The notes under the pieces: model-generated
Seen by the model: only the letters and a program-made list of their open reading frames with translations
What the model was told of the DNA's origin: nothing
Database searches by the model: none
Shown here: piece by piece, positions 32,264-41,402 of the stretch
How the letters are laid out: every line of letters starts with the position of its first letter
Position numbering within the stretch: the first letter of the stretch is position 1
Made by a program: the position numbers and the translations under genes
Assembly: GCA_964387325.1 (NCBI GenBank)
Contig: CAYLYE010000018.1
Location: 1-42,860 of the forward strand
DNA: 42,860 nucleotides
Direction of reading: 5' to 3'
Origin: CAZZBK01 sp964387325
GTDB lineage: Bacteria > Planctomycetota > Planctomycetia > Pirellulales > PNKZ01

Positions 32264-33598
32264 ATGCATCGTCACCACTTCTCGCGTCGAGTCTTCCTGC
32301 GCGGATTAGGCGTCAGCATGGCGCTGCCTTGGTTCGAGTCGATCCATGTTTGGGGAGACGAACCCCGGCGGAACCAACCCGCCAGCGAAGCGCCCGTTCG
32401 GCTGGCCGTGCTCTTCTCCGGAAACGGCTTCCATTCCAAGGAATGGTGGGCCAAAGGCGAAGGCAAGTCAATGGAACTCGGCCGGGTCCTCGCTCCGCTG
32501 CATGAGTTTCGCGAGAAACTGCTCTTCGTGCGCGGACTGTATCATGAAGAAGCACGCAAAGGAAACATCCACAGCTCGCAAACCGGCAACATGCTCTCCG
32601 GTGCGCCGATCGCCTCGGGCGGAGACATTCGCTCCGGTACCAGCTTCGATCAATTACTGGCACAAACCTACGGCCGATCGACAAAAGTACCGAGCCTCGT
32701 GCTCGGCTGCGAGCGCTCGAATCCATCGGTCCACAAGAACTACTCGATGCTGTATAGCTCGCACATCTCCTGGAGTTCGCCCACCACGCCGACGCCGCTG
32801 GAGTTGTTTCCCGCGCTCGCTTTCGATCGACTCTTCAAAGATGAAGTTTCGCCCGGCGACAAAAGCGTGCTGGATGCCGTGCTGGCCGACGCTCAACAAC
32901 TGCGCCGCAACATCAGCACCGCCGACCGCCGCAAGCTCGATGAATACTTGGACTCGGTTCGCGATGTCGAGAGCCGCATCGCCAACGCCGGCAAGCGCGG
33001 TGAGCTGCAAGGCTGGCGCCCCACACTCGACAAGCCGAGCCTCCAGCAACGCCCCGCCGACGGTATCCCGCAGGATATTGGCGAACACATGCGACTGATG
33101 TGCGACATTGTGGTGCTCGGCTTTCAGACCGACACCACGCGGATCACCACGCTGAAGCTGAATAACGATCACAGCGCGCTGCGCTTTCCGAACCTGCCGA
33201 GCGTCCAGCAACTTGGTCACGGCATCGACTACATGATCCATCACCTGTTGTCTCACAGCGACGGCGAGGATTGGTTAAAGGTCAATCAGTTCTTCATCGA
33301 ACACATCGCGTATCTGGCGCGCAAGCTCGACTCGATCCAAGAAGGCTCGCGAACGCTGCTCGATAACACGATGTTGCTTCATTGCTCGAGCATGATGGCC
33401 GGGGCCAAACACGATAACGACCAACTGCCAGTCATCTTGTTGGGCGGGGCCGGGGGCCGTATCCAAGGGGGCCGCGTGATCGATCACAAAGACAAGCCCA
33501 ACCGCCAGCTCTGTCGGCTCTTCATGTCGATGATGGACAAAATGGATATCCACCCCAAAACCTTCGGCGACGCAACCACGATGCTCGATGAAGTTTAG
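32264..33598 (+). CDS. DUF1552 protein with Tat-like signal
   Basis: This 444-residue protein has a twin-arginine-type signal (FSRRVFLRGLGVSMALPWFE). The DUF1552 features include LAVLFSGNGFHSKEWWAKGE, then LLFVRGLYHEEARKGNIHSS and the late DNTMLLHCSSMMAGAKHDND and LPVILLGGAGGRIQGGR. It resembles alkaline-phosphatase-like or DUF1501-like secreted proteins distantly. It is the constant partner of the DUF1592 protein upstream and is presumably its exported partner. I chose ATG 32264 because it begins the Tat signal; the frame is open back to 32147 without signal features. The gap 32129-32263 holds no gene I can support. Confidence 0.92.
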   Translation: MHRHHFSRRVFLRGLGVSMALPWFESIHVWGDEPRRNQPASEAPVRLAVLFSGNGFHSKEWWAKGEGKSMELGRVLAPLHEFREKLLFVRGLYHEEARKGNIHSSQTGNMLSGAPIASGGDIRSGTSFDQLLAQTYGRSTKVPSLVLGCERSNPSVHKNYSMLYSSHISWSSPTTPTPLELFPALAFDRLFKDEVSPGDKSVLDAVLADAQQLRRNISTADRRKLDEYLDSVRDVESRIANAGKRGELQGWRPTLDKPSLQQRPADGIPQDIGEHMRLMCDIVVLGFQTDTTRITTLKLNNDHSALRFPNLPSVQQLGHGIDYMIHHLLSHSDGEDWLKVNQFFIEHIAYLARKLDSIQEGSRTLLDNTMLLHCSSMMAGAKHDNDQLPVILLGGAGGRIQGGRVIDHKDKPNRQLCRLFMSMMDKMDIHPKTFGDATTMLDEV

Positions 33599-33714
33599 CG
33601 GTGAAGATATTCGTGCCAGCCGTCGATGACCCTGCGTGAGCTGCAGGCCCCTGCCTCGCCGCCAACAGCGTGGAATTTGCTGGTACGGCACCAAGAAGCA
33701 CGACCGAGAATGAA

Positions 33715-33741
33715 ATAACCCTCGATATGAGCGAGGGTTAT
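33715..33741 (-). terminator. Probable terminator of the tRNA-Leu transcript
   Basis: A 10-bp perfect stem (33715-33724 with 33732-33741) has a 7-base loop. On the minus strand it is followed by a T-rich tail (TTCATT). It lies about 40 bases beyond the 3' end of the tRNA. It could also slow read-through from the DUF1552 gene on the plus strand, though without a T-tract there. Confidence 0.55.
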
Positions 33742-33779
33742 GGCAGCGATTCGCACTGCGTTGCATCGCCTTGCATCAG

Positions 33780-33865
33780 TGGCCGAGGCGGGGATCGAAC
33801 CCGCACGATGGTTACCCATCACAGGATTTTAAATCCTGTGCGTCTGCCTATTCCGCCACTCGGCC
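33780..33865 (-). tRNA. tRNA-Leu (anticodon UAA)
   Basis: On the minus strand a full cloverleaf can be drawn. The acceptor arm GGCCGAG (33865-33859) pairs with CTCGGCC (33787-33781). The anticodon stem CAGGA/TCCTG carries the loop TTTAAAA, with UAA at 33831-33829. There is a long class II variable arm, and the T-arm reads GCGGGTTCGATCCCCGC. The discriminator is A (33780) and CCA is not encoded. It decodes UUA and UUG. Length is 86 bases, normal for leucine. Confidence 0.97.
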
Positions 33866-34016
33866 TGATTCGATCCGTAAACGCGCCATGGCTCGCTTGC
33901 TCCAGGAGCGTTTCGCCCGTGTGGATCGAGTCGTCAGTGCATCACGCAAGTCTACTCAAGAGACCGCGACAAGCAAACCCTATTCGGTTGCTCGCCGCGC
34001 ATTTCAGGCCGTGATG

Positions 34017-35339
34017 TCACGCCGCCGCATTGGACTCGGTTTCGATCAGCGAACGATGAGGGTCGATTAACAACCAACCGACGGCGCCGAGCAACAACAA
34101 GCCGCCGTAGATGTAATAGGCGGGGTCCCACTGCTGGCGACCCGCGTAGCCGAACGTGGCGAGCCAATCGACGAAATGTCCCAGGAAGACTTGTGAGCAA
34201 ATGGCGCCCATGATGCCCATCGAGTTCATTAATCCGAACAGCGCTCCGAGATGCCGGCCGCTCAGATCGGAGACGACGCCCCACCAGGAGGCTAACTGGA
34301 CATGGATGAGCAAGCAGGCCAGCGCGGCACAAGCGACGGCCAGCGCAGGTTGATCGCAGAACTGACTGGCCCCCATTGCCAATCCGGCGATGGATAGCCC
34401 CACCACGCCGATCAGACGTCGGACGTGGCGACCGAAGCGGCGCAGGAGAGCGTCGTTGAGAAAGCCACCTGACAAGCTGCCGATGGCGCCGCTGGCTAAG
34501 ACCACGCCGGCGAACCAACTGGTTGTATCGGCATCGATGCCGCGCCCTTGTTTGAGATAAGTCGGGTACCAGGAGAAAAACATATAGGTGGTGAACGAGC
34601 AGCACGAGACAATCCCGCCGAGGAGCCAAAGATTGCGTTGGCTGAGCGTGTAGGCCCAGGGCATTTGGACCTGTTCGGCGGGTGCATGTCGGCTGGCTTC
34701 GAGCAATGTGCGCTCGGCCTCGTTCACGCGAGGATGTTCGGCCGGATCGTCACGGAACCCGTAGTAGAAACCGGCGGCCCAGGCGATCCCTGGCAAGCCG
34801 AGGATCAGAAACGCGCCGCGCCAACCGAACTGCGGTGCATCGATCAGCGCCTGGGCGAGCATGGGCGAGAACGCGCCGCCGAGCAGGGCCGAGGTCATGA
34901 TGAGCCCCTGAGCTGGTCCGCGATCATGAGGCGGAAACCAGCGCGCAATGATCCTCGCGGCATTGGGGAGCGCACCGGCTTCGCCCGCCCCGAACAAAAA
35001 TCGCACGACGATCAACGTGCCGAAACCGGTGCAGGCTCCGGTAATCATGGTGAAGACCGACCACCAAATGGCGATCCGTGCGAGCACGCCACGCGAGCCG
35101 TGACGATCGCCCCAGTGACCCACGGGCACCTCGAACAGTCCGTAGGCGATCGTGAACGCGCCCAGCACCCAACTCATCTGACCGTGCGTGAGTCCCAGGT
35201 CCGCTTGGATATCGGTCAGCGCCTGGCTGATGCAAACACGGTCCAGGTATAAGATGAACGACAGCAGGCAGAGCGACCCGAGTACGCGGTAGCGCACCAG
35301 CGTGGCACGAGGGGCGGCGACAGGGAGTGACACAGGCAT
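34017..35339 (-). CDS. MFS transporter, anion:cation symporter-like
   Basis: This inner-membrane protein of about 440 residues has 12 predicted spans, beginning VLGSLCLLSFILYLDRVCIS. It has the MFS loop motif GHWGDRHGSRGVL between spans 2 and 3 and a typical ACS-type VVRFLFGAGEAGALPNAARI in the N-half. Relatives carry sugar acids such as galactonate or glucarate, which would suit a polymer-degrading bacterium; the substrate is not determined. I chose ATG at 35339; ATG at 35384 is equally possible, as neither has a clear ribosome site. It is divergent from the YiiX-like gene and not in an operon. Confidence 0.88.
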   Translation of the reverse strand: MPVSLPVAAPRATLVRYRVLGSLCLLSFILYLDRVCISQALTDIQADLGLTHGQMSWVLGAFTIAYGLFEVPVGHWGDRHGSRGVLARIAIWWSVFTMITGACTGFGTLIVVRFLFGAGEAGALPNAARIIARWFPPHDRGPAQGLIMTSALLGGAFSPMLAQALIDAPQFGWRGAFLILGLPGIAWAAGFYYGFRDDPAEHPRVNEAERTLLEASRHAPAEQVQMPWAYTLSQRNLWLLGGIVSCCSFTTYMFFSWYPTYLKQGRGIDADTTSWFAGVVLASGAIGSLSGGFLNDALLRRFGRHVRRLIGVVGLSIAGLAMGASQFCDQPALAVACAALACLLIHVQLASWWGVVSDLSGRHLGALFGLMNSMGIMGAICSQVFLGHFVDWLATFGYAGRQQWDPAYYIYGGLLLLGAVGWLLIDPHRSLIETESNAAA

Positions 35340-35545
35340 GGCGACCGCGGGGTGAGAGTTGCGACGGGCAGGCACCTCAGTCATACCAGACGCCGATGCG
35401 CAACTCCAGACGCGAGTGCCTGAGTGTCTGATGCCGAGAGACGAAGGATGGACCGGCCGGTCCGGTTCTTCGTTCACGCGCGATGAACGGCCTGCTCGTG
35501 TCACTCGTCGATAGCAGACTTTGCGTTCTGCATGCGGAGATGACT

Positions 35546-35567
35546 CCCGTGGTGTAAACTACACGGG
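35546..35567. promoter_or_regulatory. Imperfect palindrome in the divergent promoter region
   Basis: CCC-GTG-GTGTA-AAC-TACAC-GGG: a 5-bp stem around AAC extends through a 3-base bulge to CCC/GGG. It lies between the divergent MFS and YiiX-like genes, where an operator would be expected. Weak evidence. Confidence 0.3.
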
Positions 35568-35627
35568 TATCATTCATTCAGCCACTTTGCGTCGCGCGCC
35601 TCGCTTTGCACCCAGCGGGAGTTCAGC

Positions 35628-36311
35628 ATGTCGACCACGCTCGCCCGGAGAAAGCTCATTCAAGCTCAACGCTGGCGAGGCGCCCTAGTCAGCACCGTGT
35701 TGCTCGTATCGATCATCGGCGGTGGGTTGTATCTGGCACAGGCCGCAGGGGACGGCGACTACCAACCTTTGAGCGGCGATGTGCTCTTCCAGTCGTCGCC
35801 TCGGTCGCAATTGACCAGTACGATCGAAGGGGCCACGCGATCACCCTACTCGCACTGCGGATTACTCGTGCAAGAAGAGGGACGATGGGTCGTCTACGAG
35901 GCGCTCGAACCGGTTCGCCGCACGCCACTCGAGCGCTGGATCGCACAAGGACGCCAGCGGGCCTTTGCCGCCTATCGACTAAAAGAGCCCGAGCAAACGC
36001 ATATCAGCGGAATGATCGAGTACGTGCGGAAACAAATCGGTAAACCGTATGACATGCGCTATCGGATGGACGACGAGAAACTGTATTGCTCGGAGCTGGT
36101 GTTCAAGGCGTACCGGTCGGTCACGGGAAAACCGCTCGGCAAGCTTGTCCGGCTCGATGAGTTGGATTGGAAACCGTATCGTCGGTTCATCGAGTCGCTG
36201 GAGCAGGGGCCCGTGCCGCTCGATCGTGAGCTGATCACGCCTCGCGATCTGGCCGAGGCCGAGCAGTTGGAGCGAGTGTATAGCGCGGGGTACGCGCTGG
36301 AGTCGAAATAA
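35628..36311 (+). CDS. YiiX/YebB-like permuted papain-fold hydrolase
   Basis: This 227-residue protein has one N-terminal membrane span (residues about 19-40, VSTVLLVSIIGGGLYLAQAA), so the domain lies outside the cytoplasm. It has the permuted NlpC/P60 pattern of the YiiX/YebB family: His in SPYSHCGLLVQE and Cys in KLYCSELVFKAYRSVTG, with QIGKPYDMRYRMDD before the Cys. Such enzymes are thiol hydrolases or acyltransferases; some cleave amide bonds of lipids or peptidoglycan. Substrate unknown. The start is supported by GGGAG eight bases upstream. Confidence 0.88.
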   Translation: MSTTLARRKLIQAQRWRGALVSTVLLVSIIGGGLYLAQAAGDGDYQPLSGDVLFQSSPRSQLTSTIEGATRSPYSHCGLLVQEEGRWVVYEALEPVRRTPLERWIAQGRQRAFAAYRLKEPEQTHISGMIEYVRKQIGKPYDMRYRMDDEKLYCSELVFKAYRSVTGKPLGKLVRLDELDWKPYRRFIESLEQGPVPLDRELITPRDLAEAEQLERVYSAGYALESK

Positions 36312-36380
36312 TCAGCCCCGGTCTGGCCTATCGCGCGCCGACCAACACGCTCATCCGGGTCATGCACGAGCGTGCTTGAG

Positions 36381-36752
36381 CTACTGACTGCCGCGCGGCG
36401 CGTTCGCCGACAACGAGTCGGTGTCGTTCAGTCGCACGACCTCGCGCAGATCGAAGAGCCGTCGGGCTTGGCGATCGTCGGGATCGAGCGCGGCCCAATG
36501 GATGCCCGCCTCGTAACTGGCTCGAATGATGGCCAGCAGGTCGTAGGGTTCGGGCCGTAACGGTTTCCATTGGGGGTCGAGTTGCGCCGCCTGACAGTAA
36601 TGCCGCGCCGCCGCTTCTTTCAGGAACAAGGCCAGGGTCCGCGTGCCGTCGCGAAGCGTCCACAGGGCGCATTCCAACTGCTTGTCGAGCACTCGGTACA
36701 CGACATAAGGTTCGGCATGCTCGACATGTTGCGTGGCGTTGGTCTCGGTCAT
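36381..36752 (-). CDS. Hypothetical protein
   Basis: This encodes 123 residues with no signal peptide or membrane span. The N-terminal half is probably a small alpha/beta fold (YVVYRVLDKQLECALWTLRD, then TLALFLKEAAARHYCQ). I do not recognise the family. I chose ATG at 36752; the frame is open to 36914, but the extra part crosses the intergenic repeat. It lies convergent to the YiiX-like gene and divergent from the sulfatase. Confidence 0.6.
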   Translation of the reverse strand: MTETNATQHVEHAEPYVVYRVLDKQLECALWTLRDGTRTLALFLKEAAARHYCQAAQLDPQWKPLRPEPYDLLAIIRASYEAGIHWAALDPDDRQARRLFDLREVVRLNDTDSLSANAPRGSQ

Positions 36753-36804
36753 GGGCAGAACGTGAATGGGCACAGATGGCGCTGACAGTGGTCGAAATAC
36801 AAGT

Positions 36805-36923
36805 CCCCTCTCCCGTCGGGAGAGGGTGGCCGAAGGCCGGGTGAGGGTTCGCCGCAGCGAAGTTACGGTGCGATCCACCCTCATCCGGCGACTGCGTCGC
36901 CACCTTCTCTCCAAGGGAGAAGG
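36805..36923. repeat. Two-armed intergenic repeat (CCCTCTCCC-type)
   Basis: Left arm: hairpin CCCTCTCCC-GTC-GGGAGAGGG (36806-36826), then GGCC-GAA-GGCC and GGGTGAGGGT. Right arm (about 36875-36923): a diverged inverted copy, ending in a hairpin of CCTTCTC with GAGAAGG. This resembles a repeat widely scattered between genes in many bacteria. It lies in the promoter region between the divergent hypothetical and sulfatase genes. Confidence 0.75.
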
Positions 36924-37008
36924 TTACTACTCTATTTATGCTACTCACACCCCGGCGCACATGCTACGATCAAGTGAAAATTACCCTGAAAAACGAGTGG
37001 ATATTGCC

Positions 37009-38544
37009 ATGACACACCGTTGCATCCGCCTGTTGGCCGTCGTGTTTTGCTGCCTCGTGGGGGTCTCGCTGGCGCCGGCCGCCGAGCCGCGTCGACCCAA
37101 TATCGTGTTCATCTTCAGCGACGATCACGCCTTTCAAGCCATCAGCGCGTACGGGTCGAAAATCAATCGCACGCCGCAGATCGATCGACTGGCCCGCGAA
37201 GGCATGCGCTTCGACAACTGCTGTGTGACCAACTCGATCTGCGGGCCCAGCCGGGCGGTTATTCTCACCGGCAAGTACAGTCACCTGAACGGGTTCATTG
37301 ACAACAGCGGCACGCGCTTCGATGGCTCACAACAGACCGTCGCCAAACTGATGCAAGCCGGCGGTTATCAGACGGCCATGATCGGCAAGTGGCATCTGGT
37401 CAGCGATCCCACCGGGTTCGACTACTGGCACATCCTGCCGGGCCAGGGGGCGTATTACAATCCGCCGATGATCGACAACGGCAAGCGGATCACCCACACC
37501 GGGTACACGACCGATATCATCGGCGACTTGACGCTCGAGTGGCTCGAAAAGCGTCGCGATCCCAACAAGCCGTTTCTGCTGATGTGTCAGCACAAGGCGC
37601 CGCATCGCGAGTGGGAGCCAGGTCCCGCCCATCTGCAAGACTTCAAGGACGTGAAGATCCCTGAGCCGGCGACATTGTTTGACGACTACGCGGGCCGTGG
37701 CTCGGCGGCCAAGCTGCAAGACATGACGATCGCCAAGACGATGACCGCGCGCGACTTGAAACTCGTGACGCCAAGCAAACTCAACCCCGAGCAGCAGCGC
37801 GCCTGGGACGCAGCCTACGCTGCCGAGAACGAGGCGTTTCAGAAAGCCAATCTGACGGGCAACGAACTCGTGCGTTGGAAATATCAGCGTTACATCAAAG
37901 ACTATCTGCGCTGCGTGGCCAGCGTCGACGACAATGTCGGCCGGGTGCTCGACTACCTCGATCGCACAGGGTTGGCCGACAACACGATCGTCGTCTACTC
38001 ATCCGATCAGGGATTTTACTTGGGCGAGCATGGTTGGTTCGACAAGCGTTGGATCTACGAAGAGTCGGTTCGCACGCCGCTGTTGGTCCGTTGGCCTGGC
38101 GTGACGAAGCCGGGCAGTGTGAGTCGCGATCTGGTGCTGAATCTCGATTTTCCCGAAACGTTCTTGGAAGCGGCCGGGCTGCCGATCCCGAGCGACATGC
38201 AGGGGAAAAGCTTGAAGAGCGTGCTCGCTGGACAAACGCCAGCCGACTGGCGGCAGAGTTTTTATTACCACTACTACGAGTTTCCTGGCCCGCACAGTGT
38301 CCGGCGGCACTACGGTGTCCGCAGCAACCGCTATACGCTTGTGTACTACTACACGCTTGACGAGTGGGAGCTGTTCGATCGACAGACTGACCCGCAGCAG
38401 ATGAAAAGCGTCTACAGTGATCCGAGTTACGCTGATGTTGTGGCCGATATGAAGCGTGAGTTGATTCGTTTGCGAAGCGAATTGAAGGTGCCCGAAGACA
38501 CGCGAGCAGAAAGCCCGGCGAAGAAAAGCGGCACGAAGGCGTAA
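37009..38544 (+). CDS. Formylglycine-dependent sulfatase
   Basis: This 511-residue secreted enzyme hydrolyses sulfate esters, probably from a sulfated polysaccharide. The signal peptide is residues 1-24 (CIRLLAVVFCCLVGVSLAPA). Metal-binding Asp pair D38-D39 is in NIVFIFSDDHAF. The maturation motif CGPSR places the formylglycine cysteine at C78, followed by AVILTGKYSH. Later metal ligands lie in VVYSSDQGFYLGEHGWFDKR. The C-terminal part is DUF4976-like (YYHYYEFPGPHSVRRHYGVR). I chose ATG 37009 for the signal peptide; ATG 36961 is in frame but adds a non-signal stretch. It needs a maturation enzyme not present here. Sulfatases in large numbers are typical of planctomycetes. Confidence 0.93.
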   Translation: MTHRCIRLLAVVFCCLVGVSLAPAAEPRRPNIVFIFSDDHAFQAISAYGSKINRTPQIDRLAREGMRFDNCCVTNSICGPSRAVILTGKYSHLNGFIDNSGTRFDGSQQTVAKLMQAGGYQTAMIGKWHLVSDPTGFDYWHILPGQGAYYNPPMIDNGKRITHTGYTTDIIGDLTLEWLEKRRDPNKPFLLMCQHKAPHREWEPGPAHLQDFKDVKIPEPATLFDDYAGRGSAAKLQDMTIAKTMTARDLKLVTPSKLNPEQQRAWDAAYAAENEAFQKANLTGNELVRWKYQRYIKDYLRCVASVDDNVGRVLDYLDRTGLADNTIVVYSSDQGFYLGEHGWFDKRWIYEESVRTPLLVRWPGVTKPGSVSRDLVLNLDFPETFLEAAGLPIPSDMQGKSLKSVLAGQTPADWRQSFYYHYYEFPGPHSVRRHYGVRSNRYTLVYYYTLDEWELFDRQTDPQQMKSVYSDPSYADVVADMKRELIRLRSELKVPEDTRAESPAKKSGTKA

Positions 38545-38638
38545 ATCGGTTTGAGTTATATTTTCGCGCGAATCGAATCGGACTTATTGTCGATTTATTT
38601 CTAACGACTAGATTGAATTCCCGGCGTTCATCGAACGG

Positions 38639-41200
38639 ATGCGACGTAGCACGGGACCCTCGATCATGTCGACGGCGGAGCGCACCTCGACGGAAGTCAT
38701 CGACGATCGAAAACGGCTTCGTCCGTTCGCGCGACATTATCAACCGTTGGTCATCACGCTTGCCGCGCTCAGTGGCGGCATGGCCGTCGATCGTTACTGG
38801 GGCGGCCACTTTGCGCTCCTCTGGTGTCTGAGCTTGTTCGGTTGGGTTGGCTGGTGGTTCGAGCAGCGGCGCGAAACCATGCTCCGCTCCAGTGCGCTAC
38901 TGTTGCTGAGCGTCGCCGCGCTCGGAGGCGCTTGGCATCACGCGCGTTGGTCGCAATTCAACGCGGATGAGATCGGCCTGTTCACGGCGGATCGGCCGAT
39001 ACCGGCCTGTATTCAGGGCATCGCTCAGTCGATGCCGCGACGCATCGCGGCCGAGCAGCACGATCCGCTCAACGCCCTGCCGCATGGCGATCGAACCCGG
39101 TTGATTGTGGCCGTCGAGCGGATTCGCGATCGCGATACATGGCGCACGGCGTCGGGGTTCATGAACGTGCGCGTCGAGGGGCACGTACTCGACGTTCAAT
39201 TGGGGGATCGTGTGCAGTTGTTTGGTCAACTCTCAGCGCCACAACCTCCGCTCAACCCCGGCGAGTTCGATTTCGCCGCGTATCAGCGGGCCGATCGCGT
39301 GCTGGCCGAGCTGTGGGTCGATCACTCGGCAGCCATCCGCAAGATCGACACGCGCCGCGGCTACGCGCTCGCCGCCTGGCTCTCACGGGTCCGACAGCAT
39401 GCCGAGAGTTGGCTACGCCGCGATGTGAGTGGGTCGCAACGGGGAATGGCCATCGCGCTGCTGCTCGGCGAGCGCGAGCAGGTCGACCGCGCCGTGAACG
39501 ACGCCTATTTTCGCACCGGCATGATCCACCTCTTGTCGATCTCGGGTTTGCACGTCGGCATCTTAGCCTTGGGCTTAATGGCTGGCCTGCGGCTGGGGTG
39601 GCTGAGCCGTCGCAACGCGCTCGTGCTGGTGGCCGTGGTCACGACGTTTTATGCCCTGCTCATCGATGCCGAGCCCCCGGCGCTGCGCGCGACCATGCTG
39701 GTCGTACTGGGCTGTATCGGCATGCTGCTCGGTCGGACCAGTCAAGCGTTCAACACACTGGCCGCCGCGGCGATTGTCGTGCTCGTGCTGAATCCGGCCG
39801 ATCTGCTCCGTGCCGGTCCGCAACTCTCGTTTCTGGCCGCGGCCGTGTTGGTGTGGAACGCCGAGTCGACGCTGCTACGCCACAAGGACGATCCGCTCGC
39901 CGATTTGATCCGCGAGACCCGGCCGATCTATGTGCGTGGCGCCCTCGTGGCGTGGGACGCGATATGCGAGATGACGATCGTATCGATCTTGATTTGGGCG
40001 GTCGCATTGCCGTTGATTATGTGCCGCTTTCATATCGTGGCTCCGATCTCGATTGCATTGACACCGCTGTTGAGTGTGCCGATCGGGGTGGCGCTCTTTA
40101 GCGGCTTTGGCGTGCTCGTGTTGGGAGGCATTCTGCCGCCATTGTCGCAAGGTTGCGGATGGTTGTGCGGCGCGAGTCTCGAACTGATCGAACATTGCGT
40201 GCAAACGGCGGCCACATTGCCCGGCAATCATGTCTGGCTCGCGGGTCCGAAGCCGTGGTGGGTCGTGGCGTTTTATCTTGTGTTGGTGCTCGTCTGTTTG
40301 CGCTGGCATCACGTCGTCAAACCGTCACTCGAATTGGCCCTGGTCACGTGCTGGTCGGTGGCGTCTCTGATGACGCCCGCGCATTGGCCACAGCACGACC
40401 GCCCGCTGGTCTGCTCGTTTTTGGCCGTCGGTCATGGATGCGCCGTCTTGTTGGAGCTGCCTAACGGGACGACGTTGCTCTACGACTGCGGACGCTTGGG
40501 CCCACCGGCCTACGGAGCCCAAACGATCTCGAGTTTTGCACTGGAACAGCGAGTGAGTCGATTCGATGCCGTGGTGATCTCGCATGCGGACGTCGATCAT
40601 TACAATGCGCTGCCTGAGTTGCTGCGGCGATTCTCGGTGGGCAACGTGTTCGTCTCGTCGGCCTTGAGACGCGATGCGAGTGAGCCCACGCGGACCATGC
40701 TCACGGCGGTTCAGCAAGCGGGTTCGGCCTGTTTGGATTTGGCTCGCGGAGATCGCATCGAGCTGGACCCCGGCGTGTCGATCGAAGTACTGCACCCACC
40801 GCCCCAGGGGATCTATGGAAGCGACAACGCCAATAGCATCGTGCTGGCTATCGAGTACGCCGGTCGACGGTTGTTGCTGACGGGCGACCTGGAGCCGCCC
40901 GGCTTAGAGCGCGTGCTCGCCTCGCCGCAGTGGGATTGTGACGTGCTGCTCGTGCCTCATCACGGCAGTCTGCGGAGCAACCCGCCTGGTTGCGCCGCGT
41001 GGTGTTCGCCTGAGTTCGTCGTGATTAGCGGGGGCAACAATCCGACCATCGAGTTGGTTGGTGCGGCCTACGAGCAAGCCGGCGCCAAGGTCTTGCACAC
41101 GGCTCGTGACGGAACGATCACGTGTTGTTTTTCGTCCCGAGGGGTGGAGCTCAGCACGTGGCGGCATGGGCCGCTTGGCAAGCCGACTGCCGCGCGTTAG
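38639..41200 (+). CDS. comEC: ComEC/Rec2-type DNA uptake channel
   Basis: This is an inner-membrane protein of 853 residues. In competent bacteria it carries single-stranded DNA into the cytoplasm. It has an N-terminal membrane region, then a DUF4131-like OB domain (about 110-230), then the Competence domain with many spans (MIHLLSISGLHVGILALGL). A C-terminal metallo-beta-lactamase domain follows (FLAVGHGCAVLLELPNGTTL), with SHADVDH at 648-654 and VLLVPHHGS near the end. The metal ligands are present, so the nuclease domain may be active. ATG 38639 gives the longest form; ATG 38666 is an alternative. No other competence gene is in the window. Confidence 0.9.
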   Translation: MRRSTGPSIMSTAERTSTEVIDDRKRLRPFARHYQPLVITLAALSGGMAVDRYWGGHFALLWCLSLFGWVGWWFEQRRETMLRSSALLLLSVAALGGAWHHARWSQFNADEIGLFTADRPIPACIQGIAQSMPRRIAAEQHDPLNALPHGDRTRLIVAVERIRDRDTWRTASGFMNVRVEGHVLDVQLGDRVQLFGQLSAPQPPLNPGEFDFAAYQRADRVLAELWVDHSAAIRKIDTRRGYALAAWLSRVRQHAESWLRRDVSGSQRGMAIALLLGEREQVDRAVNDAYFRTGMIHLLSISGLHVGILALGLMAGLRLGWLSRRNALVLVAVVTTFYALLIDAEPPALRATMLVVLGCIGMLLGRTSQAFNTLAAAAIVVLVLNPADLLRAGPQLSFLAAAVLVWNAESTLLRHKDDPLADLIRETRPIYVRGALVAWDAICEMTIVSILIWAVALPLIMCRFHIVAPISIALTPLLSVPIGVALFSGFGVLVLGGILPPLSQGCGWLCGASLELIEHCVQTAATLPGNHVWLAGPKPWWVVAFYLVLVLVCLRWHHVVKPSLELALVTCWSVASLMTPAHWPQHDRPLVCSFLAVGHGCAVLLELPNGTTLLYDCGRLGPPAYGAQTISSFALEQRVSRFDAVVISHADVDHYNALPELLRRFSVGNVFVSSALRRDASEPTRTMLTAVQQAGSACLDLARGDRIELDPGVSIEVLHPPPQGIYGSDNANSIVLAIEYAGRRLLLTGDLEPPGLERVLASPQWDCDVLLVPHHGSLRSNPPGCAAWCSPEFVVISGGNNPTIELVGAAYEQAGAKVLHTARDGTITCCFSSRGVELSTWRHGPLGKPTAAR

Positions 41201-41246
41201 CGTAGCGGGTGATAAGTATCGGAGCCGACGAGATGCGAGCTGTTCA

Positions 41247-41287
41247 TGAGTGAGTGGCGTTTTGCGTAGCAAAACCCGGCTCACTCA
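41247..41287. repeat. Hairpin with TGAGTGAG ends downstream of comEC
   Basis: Outer arms TGAGTGAG (41247-41254) and CTCACTCA (41280-41287) pair perfectly. Inside is a perfect hairpin GTTTTGC-GTA-GCAAAAC (41259-41275). It may end the comEC transcript or be a short repeated element; there is no clear T-tract. Confidence 0.55.
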
Positions 41288-41297
41288 AAACTCTCGC

Positions 41298-41324
41298 GCT
41301 GGGTTATGCTGCGCATAACCCAGC
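41298..41324. repeat. Perfect 11-bp hairpin
   Basis: GCTGGGTTATG (41298-41308) pairs with CATAACCCAGC (41314-41324) around a 5-base loop, ten bases beyond the previous hairpin. No T-tract follows. With that hairpin it makes a double stem-loop before the DUF1569-like gene. Confidence 0.6.
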
Positions 41325-41402
41325 CACCCGTACGGTCAGCTATTTGACTGGCACGCTTTCTTCAAACATCGAAGCTCCTTTTACCACGGAGACTCTCTGA
41401 CG

